Below, in pieces: positions 57,238 through 64,000 of a stretch of 64,000 nt of DNA. Within the stretch, counting starts at the first letter, position 1. Each line of letters begins with the position of its first letter. The position numbers and the translations under genes are program-made. The DNA comes from Canna indica. Lineage: Eukaryota > Streptophyta > Magnoliopsida > Zingiberales > Cannaceae. The notes under the pieces were generated by a model. That model saw only the letters and a program-made list of their open reading frames with translations. It did no database searches and was not told the DNA's origin. Location of the stretch: the NCBI GenBank assembly GCA_034359265.1, contig CP136896.1:37128001-37192000 (forward strand). Reading direction: 5' to 3'.

Positions 57238-58934
57238 TGTCACACCCCAACGGAGGGTAGTGTGACCGGCCAGGGCCTACATCCTACCCTATAGCCTACT
57301 GTCTACACTAACATAAGGAAAACCAAATCGTATCGATAAAAGAAATCTCAACACACTTTATTAAAAGTTTTCAAAGTCACAATTTTATGTTTTCCAAAAC
57401 AAGTAAGAACACCAACATCAAAATAACTGAACGTTTCAAATAACAAGTCTTATAACTCTTTTAACTACAACTATCAGTGCAGAAACTAAAAGCAACTACT
57501 AGACACTGGTCTAAGACTCATGGACGCCGCTACGAGATATGGCACCGCCTCCCGCCCACCAGCTGCACCATGTCGACATGCCAAAGTCACTGCTCATGCT
57601 CTGCAAAAATAAAGAATAAACTGTGAGTCCACTTGGGACTCAGTGAGTGGCTCTAGCGAACCTCCACCTAAGCCTCAGTTATACATGCATATCATATAAG
57701 GCAACAAAATGAATATACAAGGAGGTAAACTACTTCTAATGCGACTACCGACCCCAATGGGTCAATCTGTACAAATTGAACATGTGATAACCTGCCATCT
57801 CGGCCTATCAAGCCTCCGGCATCCGGCCCTTGGGCCTACTTATGGAATAAATATCTCGGCTATAACCGTTCCTACCATATCAGGTAGTATCATACTAGCC
57901 ATCGGCCACATCATCTCAAGATGTAAGCAAACAATCCCGGACCGTCGACTAGGATGGTCCACTAGTCTTCAAACACCGTATGGGGTAGGGATAGCTAGTC
58001 CCACCCAAGTGGGGTCTGACACCTAGCGGCCCGCTGGCACACCTCAAAACCCAACACTGGCCAAGCTGAGCATTGGTCATTCCCGACCTCCACGCTCCTC
58101 GGCGGACCATCTCAAGCACATCACACAATCAATGTCCTAGGGTTTCCATATATACACTTCGGGCCATTGCCCGTATCTGGCCCTAATCCGGGCTACAGGG
58201 TCAACAATTTATGCTGCCCTTTCAAAATGTGTACACCTAGGAGTTTTAGGTTTCCAAATATTTAAAAGAAGCCATAGAAGTGATATCATCTCCTAGCTAA
58301 GTTTCCATATAAGTACGATGAACGTCTCGCGACGCCTTACATGTTATCTAATCTTCCACACTACCTTGGGTGAGGAATTCCTTGTATCGACTTTGAAATT
58401 CCGCCCATGAATATTTTTGGACAGCATGTATAATCTAAAGAAAAATATTAAAATGTTACAACATCTACTATATATAACCACAATATTCATGCATAACAAC
58501 TTTACAGTACCTTAGGAATTAAGCTCAATAAGAAACAATTGTCTAGCATGGCAAGGTTGCAATGAATTCAAAAATGTAGGAAATACTAAGCATGGTAAAT
58601 GCTTGCAACATTAAAGATCTAATGCTAAGGATGGTCATAAAGCTAGCATTCCTACAATCTCATAATCAATCAATTTACTTGCTATGATTGGTGTTCTTCC
58701 TAAATATCGTCATACCTCTATTGTTGAACCTTATAACCATGAAAGTTTCCATCTAAAGCTACCCTCTTTCCCGCTCCCTAGTCTTGGCCGAGCCATGAGC
58801 AAGGAAAACCTTGCTCGGCCATGGCCCTTAAGGAAGAAAAGGGAAAGGGGACTCTAACTATGCCTCTAATTCTTCGATTCCGATATAACTTAATATCAAG
58901 GGGACTGTTTTACCCCTTCCCTTACCCTTGGCCG
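57238..58934 (-). repeat. 5' LTR of gypsy G2, cut by a copia insertion
   Basis: It opens TGTCACACCCCAACGGAGGG and is related to 8760-10393 in reverse (shared CCCACCCAAGTGGGGTCTG-type text). Its 5' part is displaced by the copia element inserted at 58935. Confidence 0.85.
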
Positions 58935-60030
58935 TGTAGTCGAAATGGCAACACTAGAGAGGGGGGGGGGGTGAATAGTGTGTTATCTAATTTTTTAGCC
59001 TAAATCCGATTTTATTCGTTTCTCAAATCGTTTAGGCAAGTTGCGATTATGCGATTAAATGCGAAAGCAAGATAAAACATTTAAGCACAAATAAAGAATC
59101 AATGCAAACACACAAAGTTATAGTGGTTCGGCCCCAATGCTTACTCCACTACCTAAGCACCCCGCTTAGTATTTCCAAACTAGGTTTAGTAGATTAATTC
59201 TTGTTTCCCTTACAATGAGGTCTTTGACTCGAAAAGTTGCACTCTCGACCTAAGACACTTCCACACCCGGAAGTCTACGCCTTCTTACCAAGAGCACTCT
59301 TCTACCTCAACCCTAAGGGATACCTCAACTAATCCTAGTAAAACAAGGTTTACACAAGTGGCTTTACACCTTCTCAGCGAGGTAACCACTCACACAACAA
59401 GACCTAACAACCTAGGTCTTACTCAAACTCAAATTCAAATAAAAAACAGGTTCAAATAAATAGTTAAAATTACAATCAAAAGAGCTTAAGAAACGAGAGA
59501 GGAACCACAGCTCTTTTCCAAGCCTTCAATGCCTTCAACTCGTCAAGAGGTAGAGCTCGTATTAAAACCCGAGTGGAGGAAGAAAGCTGGGCGCCTGAGA
59601 AAATGTTCACGGAAGAACAGAGCGCTGCTGATCGATCCTTTGAAGGCTCAAATCTCCCTTTTTAATTGCTCAATAAAATTTGTAAGAGTGGGAGAGATGA
59701 ATTAAATGAGTTATATGAATGATATATATAACCTCTCAAAGGAATGACAGCTCAACGGTCTAAAATCTAGCCGTTACAGTCGCTCGGTCAATTGGCCGAT
59801 CGACCGATCGATCAACCGATGCCTATTCTCTCCGTGTGGTCGACTGACGAGTCGACCACTAGACGCAAATCTTGCATTCCCGCAATCTGGTCGACCCATC
59901 GGTCGACCAACGCAGTGAAGCCAGAGATGCGCGACATGCGATTTTTAATCCGATCGACCGACGCACGCACTGCCCATTTTTTGCCTCTGTCGGTCGACCA
60001 AAGTAGCCTTATCCAAATTTTTTACACTAT
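58935..60030 (-). repeat. 3' LTR of copia C3, truncated
   Basis: It matches the other copia LTRs from TGTAGTCGAAATGG through the CGACCGATCG cluster (59775-60000), then stops. The remaining 500 bp and the purine tract are lost. An 11-base G run sits at 58961-58971. Confidence 0.85.
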
Positions 60031-60049
60031 CTTCAGTTATTAAATAAAG

Positions 60050-62000
60050 AGTGTATGTCAAGTAAAGAGTGTATGTCTTCAGTTATTTTCAGTTATTTTC
60101 AAAACATGGTTAGTTTTCATTCAAACTTTTATGACGCTATATAATGGTCATGTAAAGAGTGTATGTCAAGTTTGAAATGAAAATTGTATCCTTAAGTCAA
60201 GATATCAACCTAGTATAGTTTCATTCAAAACTAAGCTAGTTATCATGAAGCTTGCTAAGTTTTAATCTTATCATTTACTCGTGATTTTTTAACCTTAAAC
60301 CTATGGATACCTAACATGAGTAAATCTAAACATGTTCCTCAAATATGAATTAAAAATGAGACCACTAAGTCAATTGGTTGACTTGGGTCAACTTGGTTCA
60401 AAAGAGGTAAGCATGAATTGACCTCTATGTCATTTTATCCATATCCATATGAATTTTTCACTCTAAGTGCATGGAAACATGTCATACCTATTCCTAAACA
60501 TGTTTATGAAGTTTGGACTTAAAATGAAGTGTCCAAGTTGATTTATTGACTTGGGTCAAACTTTTCAAGCTTAAGTCCTCTAATGTGATCTAGTTATCAC
60601 ATTTTTCATATACACATGAATTTTCATGATTAAACACCTTGAATCATTTCACGTGTGTATCCAAACATGTTCATTAGGTGTTTACTCAAAATGAGGTCTC
60701 TAATAAGAAATTTCAAACTAGTCCAATTTCATTCAATATTAATATTATGAAATTGCTTACTCATGAAAATTCAAATATTTATCATGCAAAATTAATCATG
60801 AGTATAGAGACATCATTAAACATGAATATTTAATACAAAGATTTTTTTTTTCAAAAATTAAATCCATACCTTATTCAATAGAATTTTGCCAAACTTGTCA
60901 TTTACTTTTCAATTTTCTTCATGATAGCATAGCCTTCAATGTTTACCACTTTCTTAACTTACAAGTAGGCTTTATTAGTTATAAAAATGAATTTATATAC
61001 CAACTAGCAAGCTAACATACTAAATAGCAAGGGTTCAATGTAAAGTTTCATTTAAAAACTTGAACCTATGCTAGATAGTAGAGATTCATTTTAAGGAGTT
61101 ATCATGATATCAAAATAAATCTAAGGGATCTTAAGATGTGAAGCATTTGAAGAATAAGGTCCCTAAACATGTTTAACTAGTTTGGATTTTAAAGGAATGT
61201 CTCTAATGGTAAGTATCAACCTAGAGCAAGTTTCATTTAATGAAATTTGCCTAAGTGCTAAGATTCTACCTACTCATGAAAATTCAAGGATTTAACATGC
61301 AATTCTAATCATGAGTATTGAGACATTATTTAAGTTTAAGCATTGAGGTATAACACTAAGATTTGAATTTATCAAAGTTATACCTTATTCATGATAATTT
61401 GCCAAACTAATTTTTTTCTTCCTAGTTATTAGCCTTCCTAAAATACTTATAACTTGCAAGTAAGCTACACAAATATTTTAGAGAAAATATAGCTACATAG
61501 AAAGCTAAGTCAACCAAAAAGCAAAGAGAAACATCAAGTATCATTATCAAAGATCACTTTGCTAAATGGTTTGAAATTCGTTTTAAATGAAATCAAGTGA
61601 TACCAAAACGAATTTTAAGAGATCACAAGTGAAATATAAATGAAAGAATGATCTCCAACCCTTCCTATTGGTTGAAAACCGAAAGGCCACAATGAGCCTA
61701 CGATTTAAAATTGCAAGGTCGCTTAGGCCTATTACAGGCCACATAGGTCTCCGAAGAGACCGGGAAATCAAAATGAAAAAAAAATCATTTCCAAAGAACT
61801 CTTTTACAAGAGCGGGGGAAAACAACTCAAATTAGACATGTATCATAACTCCAACTTAAATAAAGCCAACCAAAGTAAGGAGATGATACCAAAATATTTG
61901 ATGCCAATTTTGCCTAAGGCATCTAGGTGAAAGCTTGAAGTTGCAACCGTAAAAGGATTCTTCATTCAACTCTTTGGTCAACTTCAACACGTCATCAATC
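60050..62000 (-). other. Copia C3 internal non-coding region
   Basis: AT-rich sequence without genes, homologous to 32450-34404 and 48830-50250. The best conserved block is 61660-61765 (GGTTGAAAACCGAAAGGCCA, CTACGATTTA, GCAAGGTCGC, then AGGTCTCC-AAGAGACC, which can pair as a small hairpin). Confidence 0.7.
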
Positions 62001-62002
62001 TT

Positions 62003-63412
62003 TCACACTTGTGTGGTAGCTCCCCCTACAATAGAAGATGAGATCTTTGGTACCCAAATGATTTTGGATCCTTGGAGGTTAGATGGCCTAGGAATCCAAA
62101 GTGTCTTAGCAATACTTGGATTTCTTTTGAATGCACAATCATGAATAGCATGACCATATATACCACAACAAAAGCAATGTCCATGAAACTTTTTCTTTTC
62201 ATTTTTAACATGGACATGAGATTTAATGTTAGAATGCTTAACATAGGAGGCATGATGAGCATGGACATTCTTAAATGAAACATTTTTATTTTGAGCATGA
62301 GGTTTAAATATGGAATACCTAATATGAGAATGATGATGAACATTGGCATTCCTTACATAGACATTTTTTATTCTAGTGTTCTTAGGAGATGAAGCATTTT
62401 TTAATTCATTTACTTTCTTATTCAAGAAAGTAATCTCACCTTTCAATTCATTCATGGATTTATGCAATGCATGTAATTGAGATTTTAACATGCAATTCTC
62501 ATTTTCTATATTGTTATTTTTAAGCTTCAAATCCTTAAGCTCAAGTTCTACATTATCATGGCATGAATCAAATGACCTAGATTTCAATTTTTCATTTTCT
62601 AGTTTGGATTCATGCAAATGAGAATCAAGCATCTCATTTTCCTTTTTCAACCTTTTATTTTCCTTATTTTTTCTAACAAGCAAGGCATACATTTTTTGAT
62701 ATTCCTCAACTAGTTCTTCATATGGCATATTGAATGAACTAGAAGAGCTAGTACTATCATTATCATTATTATGACTAGAAGGGTAAGAGTGTACCTCATC
62801 ATTGGTACTCACGAGGAAAACTTTTGAAGTAGCTTCATAGTCATTGCAAGAGGATGCTTCATTTGAATGGGATGATGATGTAGAAGCTTTTGACATCTTC
62901 TTTGCCTTGTTTTTCATGGTAGGGCAATTCTTCTTCACATGCCCTTTTTCTTTGCATGCATGGCACACTACCTTCCCTTTTCGGCTCTTGGATCTACTCC
63001 TTTGACTAGAAGAGCTGTGGGCATCAAAACAAAGATTAGTAGTAGGTGAGTGACCATTGTCATCACCACCTTCATCAAAAGTGCCAATCTCTTCGGTTTT
63101 AGCATAATCATATAAAACATTTAAAGTGACCCATAAGTCATAAGCCGAAGAGCAATGCATGACTTTATCTAGGATGTCATTTGGTAATGTGCAAAGAATA
63201 CAATTCATGGCATCTCCGTTATACTTAAACATTTTCTTATCTAATTCACTCCAATCATGCATATCAACTTTAGGTTCAATGAATTCCCAATGTAACATGT
63301 TAAAGACACCAAGACCTTTAGTCTTTAAATAAGTGTACATCCTATATTTTCAAAGACCAAAGTTCGAGTCATCGAACCTAGGGGGTGAAGACGCTACACA
63401 CTCTGGTGCCAT
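62003..63412 (-). pseudogene. Ty1/copia gag with two zinc knuckles, early stop
   Basis: The natural start is probably ATG at 63412 (APECVASSPPRFDDSNFGL), but TGA at 63350-63352 replaces the Trp of the usual LWKYRMYTYLK motif. The open part is 445 codons from 63340. It has a shortened UBN2-type region (LDKKMFKYNGDAM, LPNDILDKVMHCSSAYDLW) whose usual middle is missing after VTLNVLYDYAKTEEIG. A first CCHC knuckle follows (Cys126, Cys129, His134, Cys139), then a Ser-rich part, a Lys/Glu coiled coil (about 220-325), a His-rich stretch, and a second CCHC (Cys389, Cys392, His397, Cys402). It ends WIPRPSNLQGSKIIWVPK plus 13 residues, with no pol after it. Confidence 0.85.
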
Positions 63413-63466
63413 TTTTCGGATCAAGAGATGATGTAGAGGAGATGATGAAATCTCAATCTACGTCCC

Positions 63467-63478
63467 GCTCTGATACCA
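63467..63478 (-). other. Primer-binding site of copia C3
   Basis: The minus strand reads TGGTATCAGAGC, a perfect initiator-Met tRNA site, two bases from the LTR end at 63481. Confidence 0.92.
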
Positions 63479-63480
63479 AT

Positions 63481-64000
63481 CGTAGTCGAAATGGCAACAC
63501 TAGAGGGGGGGTGAATAGTGTGTTATCTAATTTTTTAGCCTAAATCCAATTTTATTCGTTTCTCAAATCGGTTAGGGAAGTTGCGATTAAATGCGGAAGC
63601 AAGATAAAACAATTAAGCACAAATAAAGAATCAATGCAAACACACAAATTTATAGTGGTTCGGCCCCAATGCCTACTCCACTACCTAAGCACTCCGCTTA
63701 GGATTTCCAAACTAGGTTTACTAGATTAATTCTTGTTTCCCTTACAATGAGGACTTTGACTCGAAGAGTCGCACTCTTGACCTAAGGCACTTCCACACCC
63801 GGAAGTCTCCGCCTTCTTACCGAAAGCACTCTTCCACCTCAACCCTAAGGGATACCTCAACTAATCCTAGTAAAACAAGGTTTACACAAGTGGCTTTACA
63901 CCTTCTCAGCAAGGTAACCACTCACACAACAAGACTTAACAACCTAAGTCTTACTCAAACTCAAATTCAAATAAAAAATAGGTTCAAATAAATAATTAAA
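63481..64000 (-). repeat. 5' LTR of copia C3 (partial, window edge)
   Basis: Nearly identical to 58935-59480 over the part visible, for example TAGTCGAAATGGCAACACTA. It continues beyond the window. Confidence 0.92.

Larger units (their letters stand above)
58935..64000 (-). mobile_element. Gag-only Ty1/copia element C3, runs off the right edge
   Basis: From right to left: 5' LTR (63481 to beyond the edge), primer site (63467-63478), gag (62003-63412), non-coding region (about 60050-62000) and a truncated 3' LTR (58935-60030). No protease, integrase, reverse transcriptase or RNase H is present. The layout fits a TR-GAG-type non-autonomous element. The outer end at 58935 reads TGTAGTCGAAATGGC. 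Confidence 0.85.

Noticed and set aside
63467..63478. Possible tRNA-like sequence TGGTATCAGAGC
   Set aside because: It is only the retrotransposon primer-binding site; no cloverleaf surrounds it. I saw no tRNA or rRNA gene in the window.

Overview
This window is nuclear DNA of a flowering plant. Nearly all of it is nested transposable elements, and only one gene looks intact and functional: a germin-like protein gene at 19802-20443 on the minus strand. The GC-rich codon use of that gene hints at a monocot, but I would not name a species.

Layout, left to right. 1-3909 is the 3' part of a CACTA (En/Spm) element with a broken TNP2 transposase and a broken Transposase_24-type second gene. 3911-10393 is a scrap of Ty1/copia gag joined to the 3' end of a Ty3/gypsy element. 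The gypsy LTR (4988-10393) carries a Harbinger-like insertion (TSD TTA) and a hAT-type MITE (TSD CCTGGGAG). 10751-15980 is a complete CACTA-type element (TSD TGA) without recognisable transposase. It carries fragments of host genes: a type IIB Ca2+-ATPase, a DUF632-like gene, and perhaps a CRM-domain gene. 16262-19550 holds CACTA end fragments and a second hAT MITE family (TSD GGTTTGGC). The germin-like gene follows, with a foldback MITE upstream of its TATA box. 20890-25816 holds two copies of a foldback MITE; the first is split by a 3.6 kb deletion-derivative CACTA (21062-24656, TSD ATT).

26780-30836 is a decayed Tat/Athila-like gypsy element interrupted by a solo copia LTR. From 30837 to the right edge everything lies on the minus strand: copies of one gag-only copia family (LTR about 1.6 kb), a composite gypsy structure with three LTR segments (34410-46217), a solo LTR (46223-48744), a hAT element with a GC-rich minisatellite (51509-52958), another gypsy element (53165-58934), and a copia copy whose 5' LTR runs off the window.

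Relationships. The gypsy pol remnants all lack the integrase catalytic core, the copia copies have gag but no pol, and the CACTA genes carry stops, frameshifts or deletions. Everything mobile here therefore appears defective and would depend on proteins made elsewhere. Many insertions keep exact target-site duplications, so order of insertion can be read. I did not find a new cellular system. The most interesting items are the gene-capturing CACTA, the two different LTR insertions sharing one CCTTG target, the gag-only copia family with a conserved non-coding block, and the foldback MITE in the germin-like promoter.
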